64,000 nucleotides of DNA, taken from positions 1,736,001-1,800,000 of the forward strand of contig JAPWKE010000003.1 of assembly GCA_028283655.1 (NCBI GenBank). The letters are read 5' to 3'. Shown here piece by piece: positions 33,800 to 42,842 of the stretch (positions within the stretch are counted from its first letter, which is position 1; the number at the start of each line of letters is the position of its first letter). A program made the position numbers and the translations under genes. Source of the stretch: Acidobacteriaceae bacterium. GTDB lineage: Bacteria > Acidobacteriota > Terriglobia > Terriglobales > Acidobacteriaceae. The notes beneath the pieces were generated by a model. The model worked only from the letters and a program-made list of their open reading frames with translations, searched no databases and was not told the origin of the DNA.

Positions 33800-33832
33800 G
33801 CAAGTATATTACGCGCTGCTTATAATACTTGC
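33800..33832. promoter_or_regulatory. Operator with embedded promoter for the XRE regulator
   Basis: Inverted repeat GCAAGTAT (33800-33807) and ATACTTGC (33825-33832) with a 17-bp spacer. A TATAAT at 33821-33826 overlaps the right arm on the plus strand. Position directly upstream of the regulator argues for an autoregulatory site. Confidence 0.65.
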
Positions 33833-33978
33833 GGAGCATGTGTCGTCCGTATGGGGCTGATGACATCAGCTCAGGCAATTGGGTATCCTGAGCCCGCTGA
33901 ACATTCGGCCAGGCTGCCCAAAATCTATGCACGGACGGCCCGAAATCCCCTGGAGGGCTCGGGCGGAGAGCGAATCTG

Positions 33979-34236
33979 ATGCAGGTGAAGCTAGTGATAT
34001 TCCCAGCTGAGAATGGCCTGCACGTGGTCATTTGGGGAAAGTGGACGAAAGGGACGATGCGTGTTCGTCAGTTCGAGAACCGAACCGAGATGATTGCAAC
34101 CCTGAACGCACTCGGGCTCGTTGGGCTGTCTGAAGGTGAAGCGCTGGAATCTTTCGTCTTCAATGACTCATGCCCGCTGTTCTCCGGCGAAGTTGACGAG
34201 GAGTCTCTTGCGGCCCACGGATTCGAGTCGGCCTAA
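33979..34236 (+). CDS. Small hypothetical protein
   Basis: 85 residues from ATG 33979, with GGAGAG 8-13 bp upstream. No family recognised. Sequence pattern: beta-rich start (MQVKLVIFPAENGLHVVIWG), then FENRTEMIATLNALGLVGLS and an acidic end (SGEVDEESLAAHGFESA). Composition and the ribosome site suggest a real gene. It stands between the XRE regulator and a convergent HTH gene. Confidence 0.55.
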   Translation: MQVKLVIFPAENGLHVVIWGKWTKGTMRVRQFENRTEMIATLNALGLVGLSEGEALESFVFNDSCPLFSGEVDEESLAAHGFESA

Positions 34237-34246
34237 CCTCGTCGCC

Positions 34247-34501
34247 CTATTGCACAATCCGGTGATGCGACACCGCAGCTTCGCGAAAAGCTCTGATGAG
34301 AATCTGGCCCTCTTCTGTTAGCTCTATTCCTCTCTCCCTGGATGTGAAGATATGCAGGCAGAGCTGTGCCTCGAGCGCAGAGATTTGTTCCCGCAACTCG
34401 GCACACGAGATGTTCAACTTTTCAGCAGCTCGTGGATAGTCCAATTCGTCTGCAAGCACGACCGCAGCCCGCTTCAGTGTGATGGTGATGTATTCAGCCA
34501 T
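34247..34501 (-). CDS. LysR-type HTH domain-only protein
   Basis: 84 residues from the ATG at 34501. It contains only the winged helix of LysR regulators: AVVLADELDYPRAAEKLNIS, AELREQISALEAQL, TSRERGIELTEEGQILIRAF. It ends shortly after the linker helix. The usual 200-residue effector domain is absent and no continuation is visible downstream, so it is either a natural single-domain regulator or a truncated LysR gene. Confidence 0.68.
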   Translation of the reverse strand: MAEYITITLKRAAVVLADELDYPRAAEKLNISCAELREQISALEAQLCLHIFTSRERGIELTEEGQILIRAFREAAVSHHRIVQ

Positions 34502-34654
34502 GTTTGGCGCCCTCGACTTGAGTGATCTGCCGGGAGTTATCGGCGTCGCCTCCTGAAGTCCCCTGTTCTGAATGACAGTTCGAACCACCGGTCCCTTGTA
34601 CCGGCTCGGCAATGAAGCTCATCCCGCTTGATGAAAACGTTGACATATGACTGT

Positions 34655-34691
34655 GGCTGCAAGCCGCGCGCTTCACCGCGAGCTTGCAGCC
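34655..34691 (-). terminator. Hairpin after alpha/beta hydrolase gene 1
   Basis: Nine-bp arms GGCTGCAAG / CTTGCAGCC with an inner GC-rich partial stem, 20 bp past the stop of the hydrolase at 34711. No long T-run on the minus strand, so termination strength is uncertain. Confidence 0.5.
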
Positions 34692-34710
34692 TTTCACCTT
34701 AAGCCAGCGG

Positions 34711-35586
34711 CTAGGCCCGAATATCTTCTGCGGAGAGCATGGCGTTTGCTACCGCTTCAGGATCATCGATCTGTGGCCAGTGTCCAGCAGGTAGCGTTAC
34801 GAGTGAAGAGTGAGGCAGCTTGGACAGCAAATCCTGTGCCACTTCAATATTGAGGTAAGGATCAAACTGCCCCCAGATGAGGCGGAAGGGCACAGCCAAT
34901 CCCTGTACGGACGCCAGGCGCTCGTCGTTGCGCTTCACCTCAGCAAAGACCGCTGCTGTCATCGTTGCAAAAGCGGGACCTGCGCTTTCCTTTTGCATGA
35001 AGTTCTCAGCGACGATCGGCATCAGTGATTTATCGAAGTGAGCTGCCTGAGCGGTTGGCAGGTGCGCCTTGAATTGTTTGCCTTGAAAGTCAAGAAGCCA
35101 TCCCATCTGTGCTGGGTCCGACAGGATAGCGCGAGAGAGGCCAGACAGGCTTCCGGTCGCAAACAACTCGATCAGTTCCGGGAGCCTGAGAGTAGGTGCG
35201 CTGCCATAGAAGCAGTTCAACAGATAAACCTCGGCGACCCGTTCCGGGTAGTTTAGGGCAAAGTTGATCGCCACGGAGCCGCCTGCATCGTGGCCTACGG
35301 GAATGATCTTGTCCAAGCCAAGAGCATCCGCTAATGCCTTGACATCTGCCATTTGCTGATCGAAACTGTACTCCATCTTTGGGGACTTGTCTGAGCCGCC
35401 AAAACCGAAGAAGTCGAATGTGACGACTCTCTTTCCGGCTTCTGCCATGAGTGGAGCCCACTCGTCGAAGATGTGAAGGTTGTCGGGGAATCCGTGAAGG
35501 CCAACGTAGGCTTCACCTTCGCCTCCATAGTCTCTGACGTTTAGCATTCCCTTTTCCTGCTGGATACGGTGTTCACGGTATTTCAT
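34711..35586 (-). CDS. Alpha/beta hydrolase, haloalkane dehalogenase/epoxide hydrolase-like (copy 1)
   Basis: 291 residues. Oxyanion-hole HGFPDN near residue 30, nucleophile elbow VGHDAGGSVAINFAL with Asp (not Ser) as nucleophile near 100, and catalytic His in LPAGHWPQIDDP near 275. Asp-nucleophile hydrolases open epoxides or remove halides by an ester intermediate. It is followed on the minus strand, after a gap, by nothing else of the same unit. A close paralogue lies at 44718-45581, together with a broken copy of the neighbouring NmrA gene. No signal peptide, so cytoplasmic. Confidence 0.86.
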   Translation of the reverse strand: MKYREHRIQQEKGMLNVRDYGGEGEAYVGLHGFPDNLHIFDEWAPLMAEAGKRVVTFDFFGFGGSDKSPKMEYSFDQQMADVKALADALGLDKIIPVGHDAGGSVAINFALNYPERVAEVYLLNCFYGSAPTLRLPELIELFATGSLSGLSRAILSDPAQMGWLLDFQGKQFKAHLPTAQAAHFDKSLMPIVAENFMQKESAGPAFATMTAAVFAEVKRNDERLASVQGLAVPFRLIWGQFDPYLNIEVAQDLLSKLPHSSLVTLPAGHWPQIDDPEAVANAMLSAEDIRA

Positions 35587-35738
35587 GTGCTCTCCTCTTC
35601 CGTTGCCTTATTCAGGCGGCTTACTTCGTAGTTAGGAGTGGCCTAGCTTGTCGATGCCATACCACTGCGGAACTTTTGTTTGAGAGATCGGGACGTTTCA
35701 GAACGAAACGCTCCAACTCGACTCGCACACTTCTACGG

Positions 35739-36641
35739 TTACCGCTTCAGAGAAGCAATGTTTTGTCGAAGAAACTCTGGAAGGCTGATGGGGGCTTTCC
35801 CTGTGATGCGCTCCACGACGTTATCCGTACCGGCAAAGATGCCGTTCTGGTGGTCAACAGCGATCTCCTGAAAGTGCTGCCAGAGAGTGTCATCGGCACG
35901 CTTTTCTAGCGTGCCTTCGTGTTCTCCAGCCGCGGCTCCGGTTGCCAACGCCTTAAGGTGGAATGCATCAATCTGCCGATACTCCAGCGGCTGGCCAAGC
36001 ACCTTACCGATCTCTGCGGTGATTTCGGCAAACGTGTACTCCTTCTCTCCGTAGAGCGGATAGACTTTGCCCAGATGCTCAGCCGGCTTGAGCAGTATTT
36101 CCGTAATCACTCGCGCCTGATCTTCGGCTGCAATGGGCGCGTGTCGACCTGTGCCAAATGGCAACGCAAGAACTCCCGTTTTGATCTGCTTCGCCCAGTA
36201 CAGTGCCCATTCCGCAAAAAGCGTGGGGCGCAAATGAGTCACAGGAATCGCAGACCAGTTGAACACTTGTTCTGCGATCCAATGATCCTGAGCCGCGTGA
36301 CTTTTAGCCTCTCTACGCGCAGACAGCTGAGACATGTTCACAACAACCTTGAGATTGACTTCCTTTGCTGCTTGAGCAAAATAGGAAGTCACTTGCAGGA
36401 TGCCAGGCAGGATAGGATAGACGAAGTAGGCACCGTCTACTCCGTCAAGCGCCGAGCGCACCGATGCAAAATCGAGAAGGTTGCCGACGACGACCTCGGC
36501 CCCGAGGCTATGCAGCGCTTCCGAGCGCTCGTCCTCACGATGAACGAACGCCCTGACGGAGGCGCCGCGCTCCAAGAGATTGCGAACGGTTGCGCGTCCA
36601 GTGGATCCAGTCGAACCAGTGACAAGAAAGGTTTGCTTCAT
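35739..36641 (-). CDS. NmrA-family NAD(P)-binding protein
   Basis: 300 residues from the ATG at 36641 (MKQTFLVTGSTGSTGRATVR), the Rossmann glycine motif of atypical SDR/NmrA proteins. Mid-region VKVVVNMSQLSARREAKSHA and THLRPTLFAEWALYW are typical. No catalytic Tyr-Lys pair is evident, so it may be a quinone reductase/isomerase-like enzyme or redox sensor. It probably shares the operon of the hydrolase 150 bp downstream. A frameshifted C-terminal copy lies at 45738-46052. Confidence 0.85.
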   Translation of the reverse strand: MKQTFLVTGSTGSTGRATVRNLLERGASVRAFVHREDERSEALHSLGAEVVVGNLLDFASVRSALDGVDGAYFVYPILPGILQVTSYFAQAAKEVNLKVVVNMSQLSARREAKSHAAQDHWIAEQVFNWSAIPVTHLRPTLFAEWALYWAKQIKTGVLALPFGTGRHAPIAAEDQARVITEILLKPAEHLGKVYPLYGEKEYTFAEITAEIGKVLGQPLEYRQIDAFHLKALATGAAAGEHEGTLEKRADDTLWQHFQEIAVDHQNGIFAGTDNVVERITGKAPISLPEFLRQNIASLKR

Positions 36642-36683
36642 TGCGATACCTCGATTTCTTTCTACAAACAATCAGTAGTGTTG

Positions 36684-36705
36684 GCGTATGCATATACGCT
36701 AAAAT
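36684..36705 (+). promoter_or_regulatory. Inverted repeat and promoter-like box
   Basis: GCGTAT-N4-ATACGC at 36684-36699 runs straight into TAAAAT (36700-36705), with TTGGCG at 36681-36686. It sits between the divergent NmrA gene and the secreted-protein gene. The TACGCTA core recurs upstream of several other genes in the window. Confidence 0.45.
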
Positions 36706-36762
36706 CTGTCTGGGACAGTCCGTCTGCAGCTTGCCAGGACATGCTTCCCATGGAGGAGCATC

Positions 36763-37158
36763 ATGCGACGAGTGTTCTTAGGTTTGGCTCTGGCCCTTCT
36801 ACCAATGAGTTCCGTAAATGCCTCTGGTCAAAGTCCAGCGAATTTGCCTTCTGTACCGACGACCAAAGTTCTTGCCCTCGGTAAGTTGAGCGCGCCTCTG
36901 ACCGAAGATCAGCGGAAAGGCATCATGACGCGTGAAGTGCCTGACACCGTCCGACTCTATCTGGCTGGCAAGATCGATCAATGGTATGTTCGAACCGATG
37001 GTCGTGGCGTTGTCTTCCTCCTTAATGTTTCCTCTGTGGATGAAGCTCGAACCCTGTTGGAGCGGCTTCCTTTGGGACAGGCGAAGCTGATGTCTTTCGA
37101 CCTCATTCCATTGGGACCTCTTAGCCCTCTCGCGCTTCTGTTGAAAGAACGGCAGTAG
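36763..37158 (+). CDS. Secreted muconolactone-isomerase-like small protein
   Basis: 131 residues with a signal peptide (MRRVFLGLALALLPMSSVNA). The mature part has TEDQRKGIMTREVPDTVRLY, GKIDQWYVRTDGRGVVFLLN and TLLERLPLGQAKLMSFDLIP. This is the ferredoxin-like pattern seen in muconolactone delta-isomerase and YCII-like proteins found beside SDR/NmrA genes. Divergent from the NmrA gene with a 121-bp control region. Enzymatic role not shown. Confidence 0.7.
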   Translation: MRRVFLGLALALLPMSSVNASGQSPANLPSVPTTKVLALGKLSAPLTEDQRKGIMTREVPDTVRLYLAGKIDQWYVRTDGRGVVFLLNVSSVDEARTLLERLPLGQAKLMSFDLIPLGPLSPLALLLKERQ

Positions 37159-37282
37159 CCCCGCTGTTCATATGGAGGAAGCTTCTCTTTTACGATCTGC
37201 TCCGATACCATCCATCCGTTAGCCGTCAACCGTGATATCGGCGTGACCGGAGTCCAGACCTTCTGAACTCCGATGCGGTTTG

Positions 37283-38281
37283 TCAGTAAGCTGCGGACTC
37301 CGACTTCGACGCCAGAAAGAGATTTGCCTGGCGTGCGAAGGCTTCGTGCCACTGAAAGATGGCACCGTGACCGGAATCCGGGTAGACGAGCAATGTAGCG
37401 TCAGGCAGGTTCTCCACGAGCGCATACGAGTTCTTAATTGCGATGAGCTGATCGTCCACGCCGTTCACAACCAATGTCGGCTGTTGAATTGCTTTGAGTT
37501 CTGCAAAGCGTTCGCCATGGGGTTGATCCCACTCGCGGAAAGCCGCCATCTGAGCCTGCGCGATCTCTGGACCAGAGACGGGATCGCGATCTGCTCCGCG
37601 AAGCATCAGACGATCGATGAAGGCCTGGCCTGCGGCTTGGCTCTTCGCTGAAGGGGTGAAAAAGATCTTCTGGAGGATTTGGTAACCCTTCAGATTCGGA
37701 TCTTGGAAGTACTTACCGACAGATGGTTTGTCGAGCCGCATTACGTCTTCGCCGCCGCGCGGCGAGGTACCTGCAAGAATGATCTTGCGAAAGACTGTCG
37801 GACGATCAAGCACCATCTGCTGCGCGACTGCTCCGCCCAGAGAGAAGCCAAGCACGTCGCAACTAGGGATCTGCAGTGCATCGAGAAAAGCAAGAGCGTG
37901 CTGTGCCATAGCCGCGACTGTCGTCGGCACACTTCCGCTCGACTTTCCGATCCCAGCGTTGTCGAAGAGAATCACGTCATGCTCAGTAGCCAATGCAGAG
38001 GTGAGTGCTGGGTCCCAGTTATCAAGCGTGCCGATGAAGTGTTGCAGCAACAGGAGCGGAATACCGCCCTTCTTTCCAAATCGACGGTAGGCGTACTTCT
38101 CCTTGGATGTCTGAGCGAAGAGGGTAGGCGATGTGACAGCTTGCCCCTTGGGGTCCAAATCCTGCCTTTGCTGGCCGACGGCCATAGCTTCCGCGACCGC
38201 AGGCTGTAGTCCTATTGTTGCCGTGGCCGAGAGTATCGCGGCGGCGCCGGTAGTTGTGAGAAAAGTTCTCCGAGTCTGCAT
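37283..38281 (-). CDS. Tat-exported alpha/beta hydrolase
   Basis: 332 residues. The N-terminal twin-arginine signal (MQTRRTFLTTTGAAAIL) directs export. Nucleophile Ser in DVLGFSLGGAVAQQMV near residue 150, and catalytic His in YPDSGHGAIFQWHEAF near 312. This is a serine hydrolase of the lipase/haloperoxidase type acting in the periplasm. It is 12 bp downstream of the TetR gene and likely co-transcribed. Substrate unknown. Confidence 0.87.
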   Translation of the reverse strand: MQTRRTFLTTTGAAAILSATATIGLQPAVAEAMAVGQQRQDLDPKGQAVTSPTLFAQTSKEKYAYRRFGKKGGIPLLLLQHFIGTLDNWDPALTSALATEHDVILFDNAGIGKSSGSVPTTVAAMAQHALAFLDALQIPSCDVLGFSLGGAVAQQMVLDRPTVFRKIILAGTSPRGGEDVMRLDKPSVGKYFQDPNLKGYQILQKIFFTPSAKSQAAGQAFIDRLMLRGADRDPVSGPEIAQAQMAAFREWDQPHGERFAELKAIQQPTLVVNGVDDQLIAIKNSYALVENLPDATLLVYPDSGHGAIFQWHEAFARQANLFLASKSESAAY

Positions 38282-38293
38282 TGTGTTTCTCCT

Positions 38294-38905
38294 CTAATTC
38301 TGAACAACGCTGCGGTCTTCAGCCGCAGGAACCAATTGCTTGAGGGTGATGGCCATATGGTCTGCCGCCTTTTCGAGATACCGCCCAGCGGCGTCTATAC
38401 GTTCCAATGCCATTGCCCCTTCAAGCAGTGACATCAGTACGGCAGTGACACCGTCCGGGTCGAACTCCGCTTTGAGCTCCCCGCGCTTCTGTCCCTCGCG
38501 AAGTTCCCGTTGCAGATACGCTCTCCATCCGACAAGCGCCTGATTAGCTTTTCCAAGCAATGCCTGATTCCCGTCGTCAGCGTCGATGATCGTGTTCATC
38601 AAGGGACAGCCTCCGGGCAATGGTGTATGCGTCGTAAAGTTCCGGACATGCAGGAGTAGCCTGTCGATCACTCCAGGCAATGCCTCTACACCCTCTAACC
38701 GATCACGCACTGTTTCTCCCCACGCGTGGTCGAAGGCCGCTAACGAAAGCTCTTCTTTGGAATGAAAGTGTCCGTACAGGGTCCCTTTCTCAAGGCCGGT
38801 TGCTGCACCAATGTCCTGCATGGAACAGCCGTCGAAGCCCTTTTGGTTGAACAAAGTGGCTGCTTTGGCGATGATGCGCTCTCGGGTTTGTGTTCCTTTG
38901 CTCAT
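38294..38905 (-). CDS. TetR/AcrR family regulator
   Basis: 203 residues from the ATG at 38905 (MSKGTQTRERIIAKAATLFN). TetR HTH with FDGCSMQDIGAATGLEKGTL and YGHFHSKEEL. The C-terminus contains GGCPLMNTIIDADDGNQALL, as in the TetR_C_6/YxaF-like group. It lies between an SDR and a hydrolase, all on the minus strand. A 67-codon upstream open extension overlaps the SDR-side spacer and is unlikely to be coding. Candidate binder of the palindrome at 39800-39814. Confidence 0.88.
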   Translation of the reverse strand: MSKGTQTRERIIAKAATLFNQKGFDGCSMQDIGAATGLEKGTLYGHFHSKEELSLAAFDHAWGETVRDRLEGVEALPGVIDRLLLHVRNFTTHTPLPGGCPLMNTIIDADDGNQALLGKANQALVGWRAYLQRELREGQKRGELKAEFDPDGVTAVLMSLLEGAMALERIDAAGRYLEKAADHMAITLKQLVPAAEDRSVVQN

Positions 38906-39002
38906 GACGACGCCCCGTGAATAGACTTGACCCCTTGGCACGGCGACCAACATTTTGTTCGCAGTCGCCGTGCCCATCGCATCGTGTTGTCTTAAGCCGC
39001 TT

Positions 39003-39743
39003 CTACCAAGGCAGTTCGGAACCAGCGTGGATGAACTTGCCTGTCGGACCGTCAGGTCCAAGCAATGCGAGATCGACACTCGTCTTTGCGCCCTCCGACA
39101 CCTCAAGCTGCGCGTGCTGCGTACCGAGGTCCGTCTTCACCCAACCTGGGTGCGCTGAGTTCACCTTGATGTTCGAATCTTTCAGCTCCGCTGCGAGGTG
39201 AATCGTGAACGCATTTACAGCGGTCTTCGATGCGTTATAGGCAAACGCCTTCATCGGAGCGATGGGACTGTTTGGTGCTGCCTGGAGCGTCAGCGAACCG
39301 AGAATGCTCGACACATTGACGATGCGGCCTGCTTCGCTCTTCTTCAACAGTGGCAACAGTTCGCGCGTGACGGCGACGACCGACAGGACATTGGTGCGGA
39401 ACACGTTCTGGAATTCCTGATCGGTCGTACTGCTGGTGTGCGGATTGAGAATGCCACCTTCTCCACCCACGCCGGCGTTATTAATCAGGATGTCGAGTGC
39501 GCCAAACTTCTCTGCAATAAAGCTCGCCGCCGCTTTGCGGTCTGCTTCACTGTTCACATCGAAAGCCAAGGGCAAAGCTTCGATTCCTTCGGCGGTAAGC
39601 GTTGCGGCAGCGGCCTGTGCGGCCTTCAGCTCCCTGGCTCCCACCAGTACAAGTACGCCTTTTTGTCCAAGCTGCCGGGCCGTCTCGAACCCAATTCCAC
39701 GATTAGCACCTGAGATCAGTGCAACTTTCTTTTGCGTCGGCAT
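39003..39743 (-). CDS. Short-chain dehydrogenase/reductase
   Basis: 246 residues, classical SDR. Cofactor motif LISGANRGIGFETARQLGQK, NNAG in LDILINNAGVGGEGG, catalytic Ser in IVNVSSILGSL, and Tyr-x-x-x-Lys in AYNASKTAVNAFTIHLA. The end has NSAHPGWVKTDLG. It resembles plant-type carbonyl reductases. It probably forms a unit with the TetR and Tat-hydrolase genes downstream. A palindromic operator candidate lies 57 bp upstream. Confidence 0.92.
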   Translation of the reverse strand: MPTQKKVALISGANRGIGFETARQLGQKGVLVLVGARELKAAQAAAATLTAEGIEALPLAFDVNSEADRKAAASFIAEKFGALDILINNAGVGGEGGILNPHTSSTTDQEFQNVFRTNVLSVVAVTRELLPLLKKSEAGRIVNVSSILGSLTLQAAPNSPIAPMKAFAYNASKTAVNAFTIHLAAELKDSNIKVNSAHPGWVKTDLGTQHAQLEVSEGAKTSVDLALLGPDGPTGKFIHAGSELPW

Positions 39744-39774
39744 GTTTTGTGCCCTCCTGGATACTTAGAGCACG

Positions 39775-39830
39775 GTCATACGCTAAACGGTTCATATTTT
39801 TCGACCGATCGGAATTTTTTTGCAAGTTCC
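39775..39830 (-). promoter_or_regulatory. SDR promoter region with palindromic operator
   Basis: It contains TTCGACCGATCGGAA (39800-39814, CCGATCGG core) inside an A/T-rich stretch. The block from CTAAACG to TTTTTGCAAG aligns with 46062-46105 upstream of a broken NmrA copy, where the core is TTGTCCGGTCGGACAA. Shared architecture suggests one TetR-type regulator for both. Confidence 0.55.
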
Positions 39831-39927
39831 CCGAGCGAGCGCTGTCCAACAAGGCATTGATTCTGATCTGCGCGTCGGACTCACTTCTCCTGTGAATCAC
39901 TGAACTTCGCATGAGACTAGCGCAGTG

Positions 39928-41547
39928 CTAGTGTCCTGCTGAGGGAGCTCCACTCGCCGTGAACTTCCGGATAAGGATCGCCACGGGAATCATGCCGACC
40001 GTCACCCAGGCAAACACGCGGAAGCAATCCATGAAGGCCAGGAATTGACTCTGCTGTAGAAGCTCACGGTAAACCACACCGAGGGATGCAGGACCCGCAT
40101 CCGCACTGGTGAGGCCAAAGTGCATCAGCCGATCAATCACCGTCGTAGAGCCGTCATGGATAGCGTGGGAACTATCACCCAGCCTCGATCCAAGATTGAG
40201 TTGATGCAGGTTGGCCCGACGCTCTGCTGCCGTCGTCACGAACGCGATGCCAAAGCTGCCTCCCCAATTTCTGAAGAGATTCGTAAGGCTCGAAGCCTTA
40301 TTGTTCTGATCCGGTTTGAGCTGCGAATACGCGATCATGTTGACGGGCACGAGGAAAAGACCATAGCCAAGTCCCTGCAACGCACGAATCCATCCATAGT
40401 GTGCCCCATTTGTATCGAGATTCATGTCGCTGTAGATGAACATTGCGGCGGCGATGAAGACCAAGCTCGCTAGCAACAGGGTCTTCGCCGTGATGAGATG
40501 CCGTTGTAAGAGCTGCGCCGAGATGGGTGCGAGCAAGGTAATTACCAGTGCACCGGGACCAAGTACGAGTCCGGCGTCCACTGCTCGATAGCCGTAGAGG
40601 GACTGGAGCAACTGTGGGATAAGAGTGGTCGAGCCGAAAAGTCCGACCCCAAAGACAAAGAACAAACCGCTGGCGATGGCGAAGTTCGGACTCTTGAGAA
40701 CCCGAAAGTCGATGATGGGTTCGTCAATGTAAAGCTCCCATAAGACTGTCCCAATCCAACCAGTCACCGCGATAAGGATCATCGTGGTGATGAAACGGCT
40801 GCCGAACCAATCGTCGATCTGCCCACGGTCCAGAGAAACTTCAAGAGCACCGGAGGCCAAAGTGATGAGCACGATGCCAATCGTGTCGATCGACATCTTT
40901 CCTGCAGCCTTGGCCTCTAGGCGTTCCGCCGTGTAGGCCCCCGGATCATGAATCAGCTTATTGGAGAGGTAAAGCGACAGCAGACCCACAGGAACGTTGA
41001 TGAAGAAGATCCATCGCCATGTGTAGTTGTCTGTGATCCAACCACCGAGTACGGGACCAACGGCTGGGGCTGTCACGATTACCACTGTGAAGACAGCAAA
41101 CGCCGCGGCGCGTTTTGCTGGTGGAAAGGTGTCTACGAGGATCGACTGTGCAACTGGAGCAAGTCCGCCTCCGCCGATGCCTTGGATGATTCTCCAGAAG
41201 AGCATGAAACCAAGAGAAGGGGCCAGCCCACAGAAGAGCGAAGAGACGCTGAACATAATGACGCAAAGCAGGTAATACCGTTTACGTCCCATCAAGCGGC
41301 TCAGCCATGCGGTCATCGGCAGGACGACCGCGTTCGCCACGAGGTACGTAGTAAGAATCCACGTCACCTCGTCGTAGCTACGCCCGAGTCCGCCTCCGAT
41401 GTACGGCAACGCGACGTTGGCAATAGAAGTATCGAGTAATTCCATGAACGCGGCGATCGTCACGGTGACCGCTATGAACCAAGGATTGATTACAGGGGCC
41501 GATGGCTGAGTGTCTTTCTCTGCCAGAGTTGCATTTGCGGACTCCAT
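39928..41547 (-). CDS. DHA2-family drug:H+ antiporter (EmrB/QacA type)
   Basis: About 539 residues from the ATG at 41547, which follows AAGGAG at good spacing; an upstream in-frame start is weaker. Fourteen membrane segments are expected. Motif A is present as AWLSRLMGRKRYYLL, motif C region APAVGPVLGGWITDNYTWRW, and the early ELLDTSIANVALPYIGG is characteristic. It pumps toxic compounds by proton exchange across the inner membrane, with the EmrA-like and TolC-like proteins encoded just upstream on the same strand. Confidence 0.93.
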   Translation of the reverse strand: MESANATLAEKDTQPSAPVINPWFIAVTVTIAAFMELLDTSIANVALPYIGGGLGRSYDEVTWILTTYLVANAVVLPMTAWLSRLMGRKRYYLLCVIMFSVSSLFCGLAPSLGFMLFWRIIQGIGGGGLAPVAQSILVDTFPPAKRAAAFAVFTVVIVTAPAVGPVLGGWITDNYTWRWIFFINVPVGLLSLYLSNKLIHDPGAYTAERLEAKAAGKMSIDTIGIVLITLASGALEVSLDRGQIDDWFGSRFITTMILIAVTGWIGTVLWELYIDEPIIDFRVLKSPNFAIASGLFFVFGVGLFGSTTLIPQLLQSLYGYRAVDAGLVLGPGALVITLLAPISAQLLQRHLITAKTLLLASLVFIAAAMFIYSDMNLDTNGAHYGWIRALQGLGYGLFLVPVNMIAYSQLKPDQNNKASSLTNLFRNWGGSFGIAFVTTAAERRANLHQLNLGSRLGDSSHAIHDGSTTVIDRLMHFGLTSADAGPASLGVVYRELLQQSQFLAFMDCFRVFAWVTVGMIPVAILIRKFTASGAPSAGH

Positions 41548-41579
41548 CAAAGTATCTCCTTCAGGCACGGACTGGCGTC

Positions 41580-42812
41580 CTAGCGCACACGGACGGTTGC
41601 TTCCACGGACATACCGGGACGGAGATTGTGTCCAGGGTCCTGACCTGGCTCGATGTGAATACGAATCGGAAAGCGTTGAACGATCTTTACGTAGTTACCG
41701 CTGGCGTTCTCAGGAGGAAACAAGCTGAAGAGCGGTCCAGAAGCCCCGGCCATGTCTTCGACCGTGCCGCTATAGTCATTACCGAACGTGTCGACGTGGA
41801 TGGTCACATGCTGCCCTGGCTTCATCTCGCGAAGCTGCGTCTCTTTGAAATTCGCGGTGATCCAAATGTCGTCCACCGGCACTACGGTCAGCAGAGTTTG
41901 GCCGGGCTGGATGCGATGACCAAGCTCTACTGTCTTGTGCCCGACTACGCCGCTCACAGGCGCATAAATCTTGGTATAGCTCAGGTTCAGCTCAGCGGTC
42001 TGCTCGTCGGCTTTCGCCAGATCGAGCTCGCCCTGTGCGGCAGCGAGGCGCGCGCGGGCGTCAGAGGTCTGCTGCGGGGCAGTACGCGCGCTTGCGATCT
42101 GTGCGTCTCGCTGCGTGACAAGGCTCTGCTGCTGTGCAACCTTCTGCTCTGCGGCTGCGACTGCGGCCTGGTCGGCTGCCAGCGTCTGTGCACTGGCAGC
42201 GGCTTCGGTCGCACGCGCGTCGTAGAACGAACGAGAAATCTCACGCTTCTCTACCAGAGCTTCGTAGCGAACCCGGTCACGTTCCGCCCGGTCAGCAACA
42301 ACTTTGTCCATGACGACCCGGTGCTGTGCTGCCGTGAGCTCGGCCTGGGCAGAAGAAACACTTGCGAGAGCTTCTTGCTTCGAGGCCTGGGCGAGATGGA
42401 GTTGGCTGAAGGCTGCCGCGTCTGTGATTGGAACTTGGAGGTTTGCAGCATCCACCTGAGCCTGCTTCGCTTCGACCACGGCCTTTGCGTGGGCCAACGC
42501 AGCTGCATAGTCACGCGGATCAAGTTCGATGAGCAGCGTACCAGCTGTCACCGTTCTGTCGTTCTCGATAGCCGGATTGACGTAGGTGACGGTGCCGGTT
42601 ATGCGCGTGCTGAGTTGCGCGAAGTGTCCGTCTACCTGAGCATCGTCGGTGTCCTCAAATTGCCGTGCCCAGAGCCAATAGCCGAATGCGACCACGGCGA
42701 TGATGACGAGAACCGCAATTCCCAATACTTTCTTGAAGGACTTCTTAGAGTTGCCTCCCTCATGGTCTATCGCTGCGGCCTGCGAGGAAGGAGTTGTCGT
42801 TGCTGTAACCAT
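41580..42812 (-). CDS. EmrA/HlyD membrane fusion protein
   Basis: About 410 residues from the ATG at 42812, preceded by GGAGG. One N-terminal membrane helix (about 30-50; VLGIAVLVIIAVVAFGYWLW) is followed by a lipoyl half (GHFAQLSTRITGTVTYVNPA), a long Ala/Gln coiled-coil hairpin (about 110-250), and the second half (IYAPVSGVVGHKTVELGHRI). The end, LRPGMSVEATVRVR, is typical of EmrA. It bridges the DHA2 pump and outer-membrane channel. Confidence 0.92.
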   Translation of the reverse strand: MVTATTTPSSQAAAIDHEGGNSKKSFKKVLGIAVLVIIAVVAFGYWLWARQFEDTDDAQVDGHFAQLSTRITGTVTYVNPAIENDRTVTAGTLLIELDPRDYAAALAHAKAVVEAKQAQVDAANLQVPITDAAAFSQLHLAQASKQEALASVSSAQAELTAAQHRVVMDKVVADRAERDRVRYEALVEKREISRSFYDARATEAAASAQTLAADQAAVAAAEQKVAQQQSLVTQRDAQIASARTAPQQTSDARARLAAAQGELDLAKADEQTAELNLSYTKIYAPVSGVVGHKTVELGHRIQPGQTLLTVVPVDDIWITANFKETQLREMKPGQHVTIHVDTFGNDYSGTVEDMAGASGPLFSLFPPENASGNYVKIVQRFPIRIHIEPGQDPGHNLRPGMSVEATVRVR

Positions 42813-42842
42813 ATCTGCCTCCAATAATGTCTAGGTAGAAGT

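Noticed and set aside
35919-36884. A 321-codon plus-strand open frame over the NmrA gene
   Set aside because: It is antisense to a clear Rossmann-fold gene and overlaps the start of the secreted-protein gene in another frame; no recognisable domain.
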